Source of the DNA: Gloeotrichia echinulata CP02
GTDB lineage: Bacteria; Cyanobacteriota; Cyanobacteriia; Cyanobacteriales; Nostocaceae
DNA: 64,000 bases
NCBI GenBank assembly: GCA_038087035.1
Contig: CP051187.1
Location: 5,648,001 to 5,712,000 of the forward strand
Reading direction: 5' to 3'
Made by a program: the position numbers and the translations under genes
The notes under the pieces: model-generated
Seen by the model: only the letters and a program-made list of their open reading frames with translations
Database searches by the model: none
Told to the model about the DNA's origin: nothing
Shown: one piece after another, positions 52,895 to 62,497 of the stretch
How the letters are laid out: every line of letters begins with the position of its first letter
Numbering within the stretch: the stretch's first letter is position 1

Positions 52895-54191
52895 GGTTCT
52901 TGGGTACTTAGCGTGCTAAAATGTTAAGATATTTTTTAATAATGTTTAATAAAATAAATTATGAAACGAATAATGACTCAACTCCTAAATTTGCCTGAAG
53001 TATTAGTAGAATCAAGCCTACAAGAGGGTCAAGTCCTAATTCTATCAGTAGGTAAAAAAGCGAAAAGTGCATCGTGCCCACACTGTGGTCAAAACTCAAG
53101 ACATTTACATCAAAATCAAAAATGTTTAGTGAAAGATTTACCGATGGGGGATTTTGAAGTAATACTGAATGTCAATAGACGAAGATTCAAGTGTAAAAAA
53201 TGCCGAAAAACATTTAATGAAAAGCTAGATTTTCTAGGAGCAAGAAAGAGGTATACATACCGATATGCGGAATATATTATCAAACAAGTGATTAATAGTA
53301 ATGTAAGTAATGTGGCAAGAAATAATGGACTAACTAATGAAGAAGTCATATCAATGCTTGAAGATGTAGCTAAAAATGTGATGCCAATAGATGTCAAAGA
53401 TTTAAGAAGATTAGGAATAGATGAAATTAGTTTGGTCAAAGGACAAGGAAAATTTATTGTCGTGCTAGTAGATATAGATTCAGGTAAATTGATAGGTTTA
53501 GTAAAAGAAAGAAAACAAATTGAAATCAAAAAAACCATGAGAATGTGGGGAGAAAAAGTTTTGTCACAAATAGAAGAAGTAAGTATTGATATGACAGGCA
53601 ATTATAAATCTTTAATTGAGAAGATTTGTCCAAACGCCCTTGTAACGGTAGATAGGTTCCATGTTACTAAATTAGTACATGAAGAATTAAATCGAGCTAG
53701 GATAGCAGAAAAGAAAATAGCATCTGAGTTAAATGCCCCGGAAAGAAAAAAAGTATTTGAAAGTTTAAAAGGAAATAAATTTACAATTCTAAAAGCCGAG
53801 AATAAGCTCACCGAAAAGCAAAAAGATAAATTAAATAGAATTAAACAAGCTTCTCCTTTAATAGCTAGAATGCATTCATTAAAAGAAGATTTTCACAATT
53901 TATTTGAAGACAATAAAAATGTGGTAACGGGAACGCTAGAATTAATCAATTGGTTAAAAAAAGCTGAACCATATTATCAAAGAAGTGTGCAGACAATTAA
54001 ACGGTGGTTTGGAGAAATAGTCGGATATTTTGAACGAAGGACTACCAGTGGAGTAGTAGAAGGAATAAATAATAAACTGAAGTTAATAAAGCGAAGTGGA
54101 TTTGGATTTAGAAACTTTCGTAATTTTGAGATTAGAGCTTTACTTTCTTGGCATTATCCTATCAATTTAGCACGCTAAGTACGCAAGAGCC
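52895..54191 (+). mobile_element. ISL3-family insertion sequence
   Basis: A 1297-base element with 25-base inverted repeats carrying two mismatches (GGTTCTTGGGTACTTAGCGTGCTAA at the left; the right end reads GGCTCTTGCGTACTTAGCGTGCTAA inverted). No target duplication is visible in the flanks. Confidence 0.85.
52961..54178 (+). CDS. ISL3-family transposase
   Basis: A 405-residue transposase. The N-terminal zinc-binding domain has CPHCGQNSRHLH...RFKCKKCRKTF (about 38-85). The DDE core has LGIDEISLVKGQGKF, VSIDMTGNYKSL and VTVDRFHVTKLV; the late segment TTSGVVEGINNKLKLIKRSGFGFRNF carries the Glu. Complete and without internal stops. AT-rich with many Lys and Asn codons, unlike the core genes around it. 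Confidence 0.9.
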   Translation: MKRIMTQLLNLPEVLVESSLQEGQVLILSVGKKAKSASCPHCGQNSRHLHQNQKCLVKDLPMGDFEVILNVNRRRFKCKKCRKTFNEKLDFLGARKRYTYRYAEYIIKQVINSNVSNVARNNGLTNEEVISMLEDVAKNVMPIDVKDLRRLGIDEISLVKGQGKFIVVLVDIDSGKLIGLVKERKQIEIKKTMRMWGEKVLSQIEEVSIDMTGNYKSLIEKICPNALVTVDRFHVTKLVHEELNRARIAEKKIASELNAPERKKVFESLKGNKFTILKAENKLTEKQKDKLNRIKQASPLIARMHSLKEDFHNLFEDNKNVVTGTLELINWLKKAEPYYQRSVQTIKRWFGEIVGYFERRTTSGVVEGINNKLKLIKRSGFGFRNFRNFEIRALLSWHYPINLAR

Positions 54192-54287
54192 GCAATCCAG
54201 AAATGTTGAATGTTAAAAAAACAATGATAAAAACAGCCCAAAATATGGTAAATTTTGAGCGAAGGATTAAAATATATTCGATTCACA

Positions 54288-54440
54288 ATGATTGTAAACT
54301 CATTTCCCAAGATTGTCAAAGATATCCTCAGAGGGATACCAAAAAATGATTATCCAGTTTTGAATAGTCGTCTTTTCGTTGAATGTTGGTTAGCTTATGC
54401 GCTGGATAATAGCTTAATAAAGCAAAAAATTAGTCAGGAG
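54288..54440 (+). pseudogene. N-terminal stump of another transposase
   Basis: MIVNSFPKIVKDILRGIPKN followed by LFVECWLAYALDNS matches the start of a cyanobacterial IS transposase family I recognise by pattern. Homology ends near 54440 and the rest of the frame to 54779 is low-complexity sequence. Confidence 0.6.
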
Positions 54441-54605
54441 ACGTTTCACAATTCCCCTGCCATTCCGAGCGCCACTGATTCCGAGTACAGAATACAGTGG
54501 GGGACTCCTGACAGTCTAGTTGAGGAGTTGGGAGTTAGGAGTGGGTACAATAGGGGTAGGTTTTGTTCAAAATCCCGCCTGTACCAATACTGCGTAGGAT
54601 TTGCA

Positions 54606-54642
54606 GGGGAGGCAGGGGAGGCAGGGGAAGCAGGGGAGGCAA
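54606..54642. repeat. 9-bp tandem repeat (GGGGAGGCA)
   Basis: Four imperfect copies with intervening A/G changes in a noncoding spacer. Confidence 0.7.
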
Positions 54643-54745
54643 AACTCAACGCCAGCCTCCATTTCTCCCCCTGCTCCAAGAGCTTGCCTCAACCAAGAAA
54701 TTCCAAAACCTACGCAGTATTGCCGCCTGTACTCACCACTCAGCA

Positions 54746-55570
54746 CTACTGTATGGCCGTAGCTTTGGGTGCAAACTGAATCCTGGGATCTGGTAGGAAA
54801 TTGTATCTCAGGTACAGTCCTCCCCAGACAAATAAGATAATTAACAATGCACCAATACCCACGGGGCTGGGAAGCCAGAAAACTGCTTCGATGTGGTTGA
54901 GTTCACCGGGATTGAGCTTCCAGACGAGTTGATTTCCCTTTGTTTCTGGTTCGATCGCATTTTCAGCGATGGGAATATTCTTGGCTCCCCAAGGGGTGTT
55001 TAAGGTAAAATCCAAATCGAGAATCGAACCGGCATTGGCTAGGACGTTGCCTTTGCTAGAAATTAAGGAGAGCGATCGCAAATCCAAGTCATAAACTAAT
55101 CGGTTTCGTACTAAGAAGAAAAAATTGTTCTGCTCCAAAATGATGTTGGATTCAATTTTTGGCAGTTCTGAAGCAGTTTCGTTTTCTACTGAGTCAGTTT
55201 TTTGATTAGCACGGGAATTGAAAAATTTGTTGAACTTCTCTTGCAATTCCTCACCATTACTGAAGGGAATTGTCACAATAATTTCTTCTGGAGAAACTCG
55301 CCGCGTGTTACCTTCTATTTTGCGGGCGCGACTTTCTAGGCTTTTCAACCAATCATATACATAGTCGCCACTAAAACTCGTTAGTCGTTCTCCCAATTGA
55401 ATATGCTGCACCAGTTCGCCACGATTTGAGTTGTCAAAATTTAGCCCTAGGTCGTACTGTACACAACCAGATAGCAATAGCGAAGCTAATACTACTAGCC
55501 ACAAAATCGGTTTGAAACTAAATGGTCTGATTAACCAAGCTAGAATCTTTCCTAAAAATGATGTATTCAT
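54746..55570 (-). CDS. DUF3153 lipoprotein
   Basis: A 274-residue protein. Signal anchor at about 20-36 ends in the lipobox LLLSGC (Cys about 36), so the mature form is probably lipid-anchored. Beta-rich body with YDLGLNFDNSNRGELVQHIQLGERL and VRNRLVYDLDLRSLSLISSKG. A C-terminal membrane helix lies at about 233-258 (GIGALLIILFVWGGLYLRY). This architecture fits the cyanobacterial and plant DUF3153 family of unknown function. Confidence 0.85.
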   Translation of the reverse strand: MNTSFLGKILAWLIRPFSFKPILWLVVLASLLLSGCVQYDLGLNFDNSNRGELVQHIQLGERLTSFSGDYVYDWLKSLESRARKIEGNTRRVSPEEIIVTIPFSNGEELQEKFNKFFNSRANQKTDSVENETASELPKIESNIILEQNNFFFLVRNRLVYDLDLRSLSLISSKGNVLANAGSILDLDFTLNTPWGAKNIPIAENAIEPETKGNQLVWKLNPGELNHIEAVFWLPSPVGIGALLIILFVWGGLYLRYNFLPDPRIQFAPKATAIQ

Positions 55571-55584
55571 TACTATAAATCTCC

Positions 55585-55828
55585 TGAAAAGTCAAGGGTC
55601 AAGAGTCAAGAGTCAAGAGTCAAGGGTCAAGGGTCAAGGGTCAAGGGTCAAGGGTCAAGAGTAGTTAGAAATGACCAATGACCAATGACCAATGACCAAT
55701 GACCAATGACCAATGACAAATGACAAATGACAAATGACCAATGACAAATGACCAATGACAAATGACCAATGACCAATGACCAATGACAAATGACAAATGA
55801 CAAATGACAAATGACAAATGACAAATGA
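55585..55828. repeat. Compound heptamer arrays (GTCAAGG/GTCAAGA, then TGACCAA/TGACAAA)
   Basis: About ten copies of a GTCAAGR heptamer are followed by more than 20 TGACMAA heptamers. The array fills the gap upstream of the DUF3153 gene and runs into the TGA stop codon (complement TCA at 55829-55831) of the TPR gene. Confidence 0.92.
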
Positions 55829-56359
55829 TCAAATACTCGACCAAAGCAAGTATGAGAGAGTTAAACCAATGACAATGAGCGCTAGCCAGATAAAGCGATT
55901 ATCGCTGGTATTGACCTGACTGAGGTCAACGAATTCTCGTTCTTGAGGGCGCTGCTGTTGGGAAGATTTGCGAGGATTGACAGTTACACGAATTTTGGAT
56001 TCATTATCGGACAATGCGCCCAAATCAGGAATTTTGGTCATCCATTCGCTGGGTCTTTGTAGCCTTGGTGCTTGTAGGATGTAGAGTAATCGCTTCGCTT
56101 GTTGGTTGGTTTCTGAGAAGGGATGGCGTTTGAGTTGCTGACAAAGGGCGATCGCCTCTTCTGTTCTTCCAGCGGCTTCATAAGCTGTCACCAGCCAGAT
56201 TTCTACTTCACCCCCAAGGCGAGAATTACGTGTCAAAAGGGCGGTAGCCTTTTCTAATTTTTCCACAGCTTCCCGGTATTGGCCATTTTCAAAGGCTAAT
56301 TTTCCAGTTTGGTAGAGGGTTTTGGCAATTTCTAAACTTTCTGCACTCACATTCTGCAC
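55829..56359 (-). CDS. TPR-like protein with C-terminal membrane anchor
   Basis: About 176 residues from a GTG at 56359 (VQNVSAESLEIAKTLYQTGKL); the frame is open to a TTG at 56413. Two TPR-type helix pairs (YQTGKLAFENGQYREAVEKLEKA, WLVTAYEAAGRTEEAIALCQQL) are followed by a Gln/Arg/Glu linker. A single C-terminal helix (FIWLALIVIGLTLSYLLW) makes it a tail-anchored cytoplasmic-facing protein. Function unknown; it lies downstream of argB on the same strand. Confidence 0.75.
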   Translation of the reverse strand: MQNVSAESLEIAKTLYQTGKLAFENGQYREAVEKLEKATALLTRNSRLGGEVEIWLVTAYEAAGRTEEAIALCQQLKRHPFSETNQQAKRLLYILQAPRLQRPSEWMTKIPDLGALSDNESKIRVTVNPRKSSQQQRPQEREFVDLSQVNTSDNRFIWLALIVIGLTLSYLLWSSI

Positions 56360-56462
56360 ACAAATCGGCACTGCTTTAATTTTGCCAAAATTGAGACAAA
56401 TATAGAACCGCAATCACTATTTGAATCCAGAATCCCACCCCAACAAGAGGGGTGGGAGTATG

Positions 56463-57356
56463 TCAATGAAACTGGGAAGCGAGAATCATGGTACCGATAC
56501 CAACGTCTGTAAAGATTTCCAGTAGTAGGGCGTGGGGAATGCGTCCATCGATAATATGTGCAGCTTTGACGCCTTGAGCAAGCGATCGCACACAACAATT
56601 TACCTTGGGAATCATCCCACCGCTGACTATACCAGTTGCAATTAGATCACGGGCTTCGGGAATGTCTACTTTGGGAATCAAGGTAGACGGATCTTTGTAA
56701 TCTTTTAAAATCCCTCTGGTGTCTGTCAGTAAAATTAATTTTTCTGCGCCTAGGGCTGCAGCTATTTCTCCGGCTACGGTATCGGCGTTAATATTGTAGG
56801 CCTGACCGGTATCGTCTGCAGCTACGCTTGAGACTACCGGGATATAGCCATTGCTAGCCAGTGTATTCAAAATTTTGATATTTACATTGCTGACTTCTCC
56901 GACAAAGCCAATCCCTTCTTCCCCTTGGGGACGGGCTGTGATCAGATTACCATCTTTGCCGCAAAGTCCGACTGCCAAGCCCCCAGCTTGGTTAATCAAC
57001 TCGACAATTTCTTTATTAACGCGACCGACTAAAACCATTTCTACCACATCCATTGTGGCAGCGTCAGTGACTCGCAGACCATTTTTAAATTGTGGTTCGA
57101 TTCCCAGTTTATCTAACCAACTGTTAATTTCAGGTCCACCGCCGTGAACTAAAATTGGTCGCAAGCCGACGCAAGATAAAAATACAACATCGCGGATGAC
57201 TTTATCTTTGAGATTGCTATCTTTCATTGCTGCGCCGCCATATTTGACCACCACGGTGCGACCGGCAAATTGTTGTATGTAAGGTAGCGCTTCGCTTAAC
57301 ACTTGCACACGAGTGGCTTCAGCTTGCCTGATGTACTCAGTATCTTTGACCATCAT
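56463..57356 (-). CDS. argB: Acetylglutamate kinase
   Basis: A 297-residue amino-acid kinase, second step of arginine synthesis. Motifs: [10 protein letters not shown] (about 35-44), [15 protein letters not shown] (about 67-81), [15 protein letters not shown], and the ATP-site region [13 protein letters not shown]. Cyanobacterial NAGK is arginine-sensitive and is relieved by PII; the N-terminal helix needed for arginine control ([24 protein letters not shown]) is present. Intact and full length. Confidence 0.96.
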   Translation of the reverse strand: MMVKDTEYIRQAEATRVQVLSEALPYIQQFAGRTVVVKYGGAAMKDSNLKDKVIRDVVFLSCVGLRPILVHGGGPEINSWLDKLGIEPQFKNGLRVTDAATMDVVEMVLVGRVNKEIVELINQAGGLAVGLCGKDGNLITARPQGEEGIGFVGEVSNVNIKILNTLASNGYIPVVSSVAADDTGQAYNINADTVAGEIAAALGAEKLILLTDTRGILKDYKDPSTLIPKVDIPEARDLIATGIVSGGMIPKVNCCVRSLAQGVKAAHIIDGRIPHALLLEIFTDVGIGTMILASQFH

Positions 57357-57618
57357 GAAGAGCCGTTGAGACTTAAAACCTATCCAGTCAGTTTAGAAGA
57401 CTTTGGCACTGGTAACAATCTGATGTTTGACAATTTTTACAACTGCATTAGGAACACCCATTTATCTCAAATAATCGTTTTTATACTTGCTTAATTGCAG
57501 TGCTAATCCTGAAAATGGAGGGATTAATTTATTTAACCGGCTTTCCGCACTTCATCGTGTAATATGCGTAGATTTCCAAAACCTGTTTAATGATGGTTAA
57601 ATCAACAACATAAATTAC
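57357..57618. other. Intergenic region upstream of argB
   Basis: Must contain the argB promoter. I see no gene and no clear terminator. Confidence 0.5.
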
Positions 57619-57753
57619 CAAATTGAACAAAGAGATATTAATGCAGCCAAAGTAATTTTAAGGAGCCAGTGCCGTGGGCGGGTTTCCCGACTTGAGGCAA
57701 CTGGCGTTCGTGCAAACGCTACGGTCGGGCATCCGGGAAGTAACGCTTTTTAG
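57619..57753 (+). pseudogene. tnpB C-terminal relic
   Basis: QIEQRDINAAKVILRSQ matches the last RuvC motif of the TnpB at 5490-6758 (QRDVNAAKVILSR). The rest of the frame to the TAG at 57751 is read through a dispersed GC-rich repeat. Everything upstream of the final Asp motif is gone. Confidence 0.75.
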
Positions 57754-57764
57754 TGATGTGCCCT

Positions 57765-57876
57765 CTACTTCTGTTGGTCGCATCGCCCTTGGCGTCTCCC
57801 CGAGTGAGAAGACCTGCAAAAGCAAGGAACGTCAGTGACGCTGGAATCCCCCGGATTTATCCGTGGGGAGTGTCAA
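57765..57876 (+). ncRNA. Right end / omega-RNA tail of a dead TnpB element
   Basis: Nearly identical to 6690-6796, ending with a hairpin (AATCCCCCGGATTTATCCGTGGGG) and TGTCAA at 57871-57876. It abuts the ligand-binding protein relic directly. Confidence 0.65.
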
Positions 57877-58059
57877 GAAAGCAAATACCTGAAAATTGCA
57901 GTCAGCGTGCCGATTGGTGGCAATCTGAATGTAGCAAAAGAAATCATCAGGGGTGTGGCTGGGGCTTAAGATGAGGTGAATCGCAGTGGTGGAAATGGTA
58001 AGCTGTTGGAGGTGGCGATGGCGCAGCCCGCCTCCGGCATCGCATCTCTAGAATTCTAG
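57877..58059 (+). pseudogene. Relic of a Peripla_BP_6 ligand-binding protein
   Basis: The frame directly after the TnpB right end reads YLKIAVSVPIGGNLNVAKEI then IRGVAGA, a TAA, then DEVNRSGGNGKLLEVAMA. This matches the LEILRGVAQAQDEIN region of the proteins at 15563-18598. It ends in a dispersed repeat (about 58020-58050). It is a dead copy of the same family. Confidence 0.75.
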
Positions 58060-58276
58060 TTGAGAATTTAGCGGCTTTTTTAGGTAAATTTTTCACTTGG
58101 AGTATCCTAGCCCACATTCCGCCCCCCAAGTGTCAAAAGAGACTCCCAAGAGAAAAGATGGGGGATTGCCAATTTTATTAAATCAAGCTAACAATGAAGC
58201 CCAAACCGCGAAAAAGCTGCTAGTTAATAGCTAGTGACTTTTTGCCAAACATGATTTTGATTGCAGACAAATTGAG

Positions 58277-59851
58277 ATGAATACAGCTAATTTCCCGTGG
58301 CTGACGACGATTATTCTGTTCCCGATAGCGGCGTCACTGCTGATTCCGATTATCCCGGATAAAGACGGTAAAACAGTGCGCTGGTATTCCCTGATTGTGG
58401 GGCTAGTTGATTTCGCGCTGATTGTTTACGCTTTTTATACTGAGTATGACTTCTCGAATCCAGATTTGCAGCTGTTTGAGAGTTATACTTGGGTGCCACA
58501 ACTCAATTTGAATTGGTCAGTGGGGGTAGATGGCTTGTCTATGCCCCTAGTTATTTTGACTGGATTCATTACTACGCTCGCGATTTTAGCAGCTTGGCCT
58601 GTGACGCTCAAGCCCAGGCTATTTTATTTCTTGATTCTGGCGATGTATGGCGGTCAAATCGCCGTATTTGCTGTCCAGGATATGCTGTTATTTTTCCTGG
58701 TGTGGGAACTGGAATTGGTGCCGATCTACTTTCTGCTGTCAATTTGGGGCGGTAAAAAGCGGCAATACGCAGCGACCAAGTTTATTTTATACACCGCAGG
58801 CGGCTCGCTGTTTATTTTGCTGTCTGCCCTGACAATGGGATTTTACGGCGATACGGTGACGTTCGATATGCGAGAATTGGCTCTCAAGAACTTCGCCCTC
58901 AATTTCCAACTGGCACTATATGCAGGGTTCTTGATAGCTTACGCTGTCAAATTACCGATTATTCCCTTGCATACCTGGCTACCAGATGCCCACGGTGAAG
59001 CTACAGCCCCTGTACACATGTTACTGGCAGGTATTCTGCTGAAAATGGGCGGTTATGCCTTAATTCGCATGAATGCCCAAATGCTCCCCGATGCCCACGC
59101 TTATTTTGCACCAGTATTGGTGGTTTTGGGGGTAGTTAATATTATCTACGCTGCCTTGACATCCTTTGCCCAGAGGAACCTGAAGCGGAAAATTGCTTAT
59201 TCTTCAATTTCCCATATGGGCTTTGTGACAATTGGTATTGCCTCTTTCACCGATTTGGGCTTAAGTGGGGCAGTATTACAAATGGTATCCCACGGGCTGA
59301 TTGGGGCGAGTTTGTTCTTCCTCGTCGGCGCGACTTATGACCGGACACACACCCTAATGTTAGATGAAATGGGCGGTGTCGGTAAACGGATGCAGAAAAT
59401 TTTCGCTATGTTCACCGCCTGTTCGATGGCTTCTTTGGCATTACCAGGGATGAGCGGTTTTGTGGCAGAGTTAATGGTGTTTGTGGGCTTTGCTACGAGT
59501 GATGCTTATAACTCTACATTCAAAGTCATCGTGGTGATTTTGATGGCTGTTGGCGTGATTTTAACGCCAATTTATCTGCTGTCAATGTTGCGAGAAATTT
59601 TCTACGGACAAGAAAATGAGGAATTAGTTTCTCACCAAGCTTTAATAGATGCTGAACCTCGTGAAGTGTTTATTATCGCCTGTTTGTTAGTGCCAATTAT
59701 TGGGATTGGTTTTTATCCCAAATTACTGACTCAGATGTACGACGCTACAACAGTGCAGTTAACAGCGCGGTTGCGTGATTCAGTGCCGACTTTAGCACAG
59801 CAAAAAGAAGCACCAAAGGTTTCTTTGAGTGCGCCAACAATTGGTAATTAG
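58277..59851 (+). CDS. ndhD: NAD(P)H-quinone oxidoreductase chain 4 (NdhD)
   Basis: A 524-residue, about 14-helix antiporter-like subunit of NDH-1. Typical segments are [20 protein letters not shown] (about 79-98), [23 protein letters not shown] (about 138-160; Glu in helix), [38 protein letters not shown] (about 225-262) and [16 protein letters not shown]. It works with NdhF in proton pumping. Several ndhD paralogues exist in cyanobacteria; which one this is cannot be settled from the sequence, though the respiratory/cyclic type (D1/D2) is likely. Confidence 0.93.
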   Translation: MNTANFPWLTTIILFPIAASLLIPIIPDKDGKTVRWYSLIVGLVDFALIVYAFYTEYDFSNPDLQLFESYTWVPQLNLNWSVGVDGLSMPLVILTGFITTLAILAAWPVTLKPRLFYFLILAMYGGQIAVFAVQDMLLFFLVWELELVPIYFLLSIWGGKKRQYAATKFILYTAGGSLFILLSALTMGFYGDTVTFDMRELALKNFALNFQLALYAGFLIAYAVKLPIIPLHTWLPDAHGEATAPVHMLLAGILLKMGGYALIRMNAQMLPDAHAYFAPVLVVLGVVNIIYAALTSFAQRNLKRKIAYSSISHMGFVTIGIASFTDLGLSGAVLQMVSHGLIGASLFFLVGATYDRTHTLMLDEMGGVGKRMQKIFAMFTACSMASLALPGMSGFVAELMVFVGFATSDAYNSTFKVIVVILMAVGVILTPIYLLSMLREIFYGQENEELVSHQALIDAEPREVFIIACLLVPIIGIGFYPKLLTQMYDATTVQLTARLRDSVPTLAQQKEAPKVSLSAPTIGN

Positions 59852-59857
59852 TAGTGG

Positions 59858-59950
59858 TAGGACTTACGCACGAACTACGATTTTAGGTCATTACGAGGGT
59901 AGCGACGTAATCGCAAAGGCTGATTTTTCGTCACAAGTGCGTAAGTCCTA
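59858..59950. mobile_element. MITE-like element with 14-bp perfect inverted repeats
   Basis: TAGGACTTACGCAC at 59858-59871 matches a perfect inverted copy at 59937-59950. The 93-base interior encodes nothing. Elements with this arm are widespread in Nostocales. It lies 6 bp after the ndhD stop codon. Confidence 0.8.
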
Positions 59951-60128
59951 AGTGCTTAATACTGGAAATTAATTATGACTTTGAGGGTGGATTTTATGCC
60001 TGCCCTTTTTTTTTGTGCAGCTACGGTATATTTGGGTGTGGCGATATGTATCTGTAGTTTTTTTATCAATCGCAATCTTTTTGCCAGATATTTAATTATA
60101 ATTTCTACAATCAATGTAGAATTTAGTT

Positions 60129-60866
60129 ATGGCAAAATTACTCATGTTAAACTACAATCTACTCCATTGTTTGCCATCTTGCGAAGAGCTACCTGATTCT
60201 GATGAAACCCCTGTGGATAATCAAGTACAACATCTGATTCCTGCTCTTTTAGAAACTACGCTGACTTTACTGTGGTCAGACCGTTGGGATTACTTCTTTG
60301 GCGTTGATATGGGTATTTATTATCGCCCTGATCAACCTGCAATTGTTCCTAATGGTTTTCTCAGCTTAGGTGTGAAGCGTTTTATTGATGAGGATTTGCG
60401 TCTGAGTTATGTGCTGTGGGAAGAAAATCATCTGCCAATTTTGGCACTAGAAGTTGTTTCCCAAACATATCACGGAGAATATAGTACGAAAAAAGAATTA
60501 TATGCCAAAGAATTAGGAATTTTATACTACGTTGTCTATAGTCCCAATCGTCGTAAAAAGCCTCCTCTGGAGGTGTATCAGCTAGTAGATGGGGAATATA
60601 TCCTGATGAGTGGAAGTCCTGTTTGGCTACCGGAGATTGGTTTGGGAATTGGGCGAGAACGAGGAATTTATCAAGGTATAGCCAGAGAATGGCTATTTTG
60701 GTATGACGAGGAAGGACAAAGGTTGCTGACGCCGGAAGAACGCATTCGCGAAGCAGAAGAACGCATTCGCTTTGAAGAACAGCGACGGGTGGAAGCAGAA
60801 CAACGGGCGCAATTATTGGCGGAAAGGTTAAAGCTTTTGGGTGTTGATCCGGAAACTTTGGCTTAA
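60129..60866 (+). CDS. Uma2-family putative endonuclease
   Basis: A 245-residue protein of the DUF820/Uma2 group, PD-(D/E)xK nuclease-fold proteins abundant in cyanobacteria. Motifs: FFGVDMGIYYRPDQP (Asp about 64), LPILALEVVSQTYHGEYSTKKELYAKELGILYYVVYSPN (Glu about 113 and Lys). The C-terminal tail is an Glu/Arg-rich coiled coil (about 195-235). Function is not settled. Confidence 0.87.
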   Translation: MAKLLMLNYNLLHCLPSCEELPDSDETPVDNQVQHLIPALLETTLTLLWSDRWDYFFGVDMGIYYRPDQPAIVPNGFLSLGVKRFIDEDLRLSYVLWEENHLPILALEVVSQTYHGEYSTKKELYAKELGILYYVVYSPNRRKKPPLEVYQLVDGEYILMSGSPVWLPEIGLGIGRERGIYQGIAREWLFWYDEEGQRLLTPEERIREAEERIRFEEQRRVEAEQRAQLLAERLKLLGVDPETLA

Positions 60867-60912
60867 ATACCTCAGTGCCCGAATTTCTCACCACATCTCA
60901 ATAATTAAATAA

Positions 60913-60988
60913 GTAATGAGTAATGAGTAATGAGTAATGAGTAATGAGTAATGAGTAATGAGTAATGAGTAATGAGTAATGAGTAATG
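60913..60988. repeat. Heptamer array (TAATGAG)
   Basis: About ten tandem copies after the Uma2 gene. Confidence 0.92.
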
Positions 60989-61055
60989 AATCTTACTTCT
61001 TACTTCTTACTTCGCCCGTGAGGTTCGCGCTTTGGGAGAGTTCAATCTGCCAAGT

Positions 61056-61262
61056 TCAATCCCTTCTCTCCTTGTGAGAAATGCGGGAGTGGCTTTCTGC
61101 TGGTAGCCAGTCTTCATCCAAGATTAATTCTAAAGAATAGGGACATTCTTCTGGAAATACTGAAATCAGCATACCCGTTTGCTGGGCTGCTTGGCGACGT
61201 GCCCTTTGATAGCTGTCGTTAAGCTGTTCTGTAGGGTAGCCCTTGATACATAGTAACTTCAT
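61056..61262 (-). CDS. Small protein coupled to a DUF433 antitoxin
   Basis: A 68-residue protein (MKLLCIKGYPTEQLNDSYQRARRQAAQQTG, ECPYSLELILDEDWLPA) of unrecognised family. Its ATG overlaps the TGA of the DUF433 gene by 4 bases (ATGA), so the two are translationally coupled. The usual DUF5615 PIN-like toxin is not here; this protein may be a replaced or unusual partner. Confidence 0.6.
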   Translation of the reverse strand: MKLLCIKGYPTEQLNDSYQRARRQAAQQTGMLISVFPEECPYSLELILDEDWLPAESHSRISHKERRD

Positions 61263-61489
61263 GCTTGCATCATCAGCATTTGTCTTTCTCTATCAGCTGC
61301 GTAGCTTAGGCAAGCTAAAATATCGTCTTGTGTCAAATAAGGAAAATCATTAAGTATTTCCTCGTAGGTCATTCCAGAGGCAAGATATGATAAAACATCA
61401 TATACTGTAATTCTCATTCCGCGAATACAAGGCTTACCACCTCGTTTCCCTGGTTCAATCGTAATAATATTTTGGTAATTTACGCTCAT
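61259..61489 (-). CDS. DUF433 (VapB45-like) antitoxin
   Basis: A 76-residue protein with the DUF433 pattern IITIEPGKRGGKPCIRGMRITVYDVLSYLASGMTYEEILNDFPYLTQDDILACLSYAADRE, a helix-turn-helix antitoxin family. First gene of a two-gene operon. Its leader (about 61493-61525) shares sequence with the leader of the MazF-pair antitoxin. Confidence 0.85.
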   Translation of the reverse strand: MSVNYQNIITIEPGKRGGKPCIRGMRITVYDVLSYLASGMTYEEILNDFPYLTQDDILACLSYAADRERQMLMMQA

Positions 61490-61656
61490 TTTGAGTTTAC
61501 CTAATTGTCGTGGGTAGGCGATCGCTCTTCACCTTATTTTCCCATCTGCTCCAGTTTGTTTCGTCATCATCTGAGCGATCGCTCATTCTTAGCTTATCTA
61601 ATCGCGATGTGTAGGCGATGTCTATCGACAAGCCGCTGTGCGTCTACGCTTGGCTA

Positions 61657-62001
61657 TCAATTAGAATCATCCAACTCAGCAAGTGCTATCTTCACACAGA
61701 CTCGAACACCCTGCCAATCACGTTCTGACAAATGACCAATCAAAACTAAATTAGCAGAGGGTGGAAGTGTCACAATAAAACTTCGGAATACCGACGCCAC
61801 GCGCAAACCCGCTGCTGACCAGTCTTGAAGTGCGTAGTCAGTCACTCCCAGTGCGTTTGTCTGAGTAGTTATCAGTCCGACTATGACATCAAGACGGATG
61901 CTGTTATAAGTTGCGGATGACAGTACTACAGCCGGACGGCGCTTGATTCCTGTGACACCAGGAAAATCGACTGTAACCACATCACCAGGATTAAATGTCA
62001 C
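61657..62001 (-). CDS. MazF/PemK-family toxin
   Basis: A 114-residue SH3-like endoribonuclease toxin: GDVVTVDFPGVTGIKRRPAVVLSS (about 6-29, with conserved Arg-Pro-Ala), LIGHLSERDW in the C-terminus. Starts with GTG overlapping the antitoxin TGA by 4 bases (GTGA). Likely acts as an mRNA interferase. Confidence 0.82.
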   Translation of the reverse strand: MTFNPGDVVTVDFPGVTGIKRRPAVVLSSATYNSIRLDVIVGLITTQTNALGVTDYALQDWSAAGLRVASVFRSFIVTLPPSANLVLIGHLSERDWQGVRVCVKIALAELDDSN

Positions 62002-62222
62002 TCAGATGTCTCCTCGCTGTCAGGAAAAATTGAAGCTGCGTGCTGCAAACAGAAGGATGCTAAATCAAGCTGATCTTCGTCAGTCCAGGTATCGCTGTAG
62101 TCGATGACAGACAAGTTTTGCTCAACTAAATCATTCAGAATTAGATTTGCCAAGCGTAGCCGCTCTGTTGGTGACAGTTTACTGATAACTTCTGTGTATA
62201 TTTCTTGGGCGCTAGTGGACAT
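61998..62222 (-). CDS. Antitoxin partner of the MazF/PemK toxin
   Basis: A 74-residue protein (MSTSAQEIYTEVISKLSPTERLRLANLILNDLVEQN, then SVIDYSDTWTDEDQLDLASF). Helical N-terminal region and acidic C-terminus fit an antitoxin. The open frame begins two codons earlier at a TTG; I use the ATG. Its first six codons and leader are duplicated upstream of hicB. Confidence 0.75.
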   Translation of the reverse strand: MSTSAQEIYTEVISKLSPTERLRLANLILNDLVEQNLSVIDYSDTWTDEDQLDLASFCLQHAASIFPDSEETSE

Positions 62223-62287
62223 AATCAATCCTTTTGTCCCTGTTTGAGTTTACCTAATTGTCGTGTGTAGGCGATCGCAACTTGGTA

Positions 62288-62497
62288 TTAGTCCAAATCT
62301 TCTTCGGTAAGTTGAGCATCTTTCATGATACTTTTCAAAGTCCCAATAGGTAAATCCCGATTACTGTGAACCGGAATCGAAAGAATCACGTCAACACCTG
62401 CTTTTGCGTAAATGTGATGGCTACCAGTAATCCATTTGAGTTGCCAACCTTGCCGTTCTAAAATTTTACACAGGGCTTTACCAGAAATCGCTTTCAT
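62288..62497 (-). CDS. hicA: HicA-family mRNA interferase toxin
   Basis: A 69-residue dsRBD-fold toxin with the catalytic His in WITGSHHIYAK and the helix KALCKILERQGWQL. Overlaps hicB by 4 bases (ATGA). It lies downstream of hicB, the reverse of the order in E. coli but common elsewhere. Confidence 0.9.
   Translation of the reverse strand: MKAISGKALCKILERQGWQLKWITGSHHIYAKAGVDVILSIPVHSNRDLPIGTLKSIMKDAQLTEEDLD

Noticed and set aside
54441..54779. C-terminal half of the 174-codon frame as protein
   Set aside because: It is low-complexity (GEA repeats) noncoding spacer read through after a transposase stump, and it overlaps the end of the DUF3153 gene.
55585..55828. CRISPR array at the long repeat tract
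   Set aside because: The units are 7-bp head-to-tail repeats without spacers. They are STRR arrays. The same holds for 40786-40965, 43138-43197 and 60913-60988.
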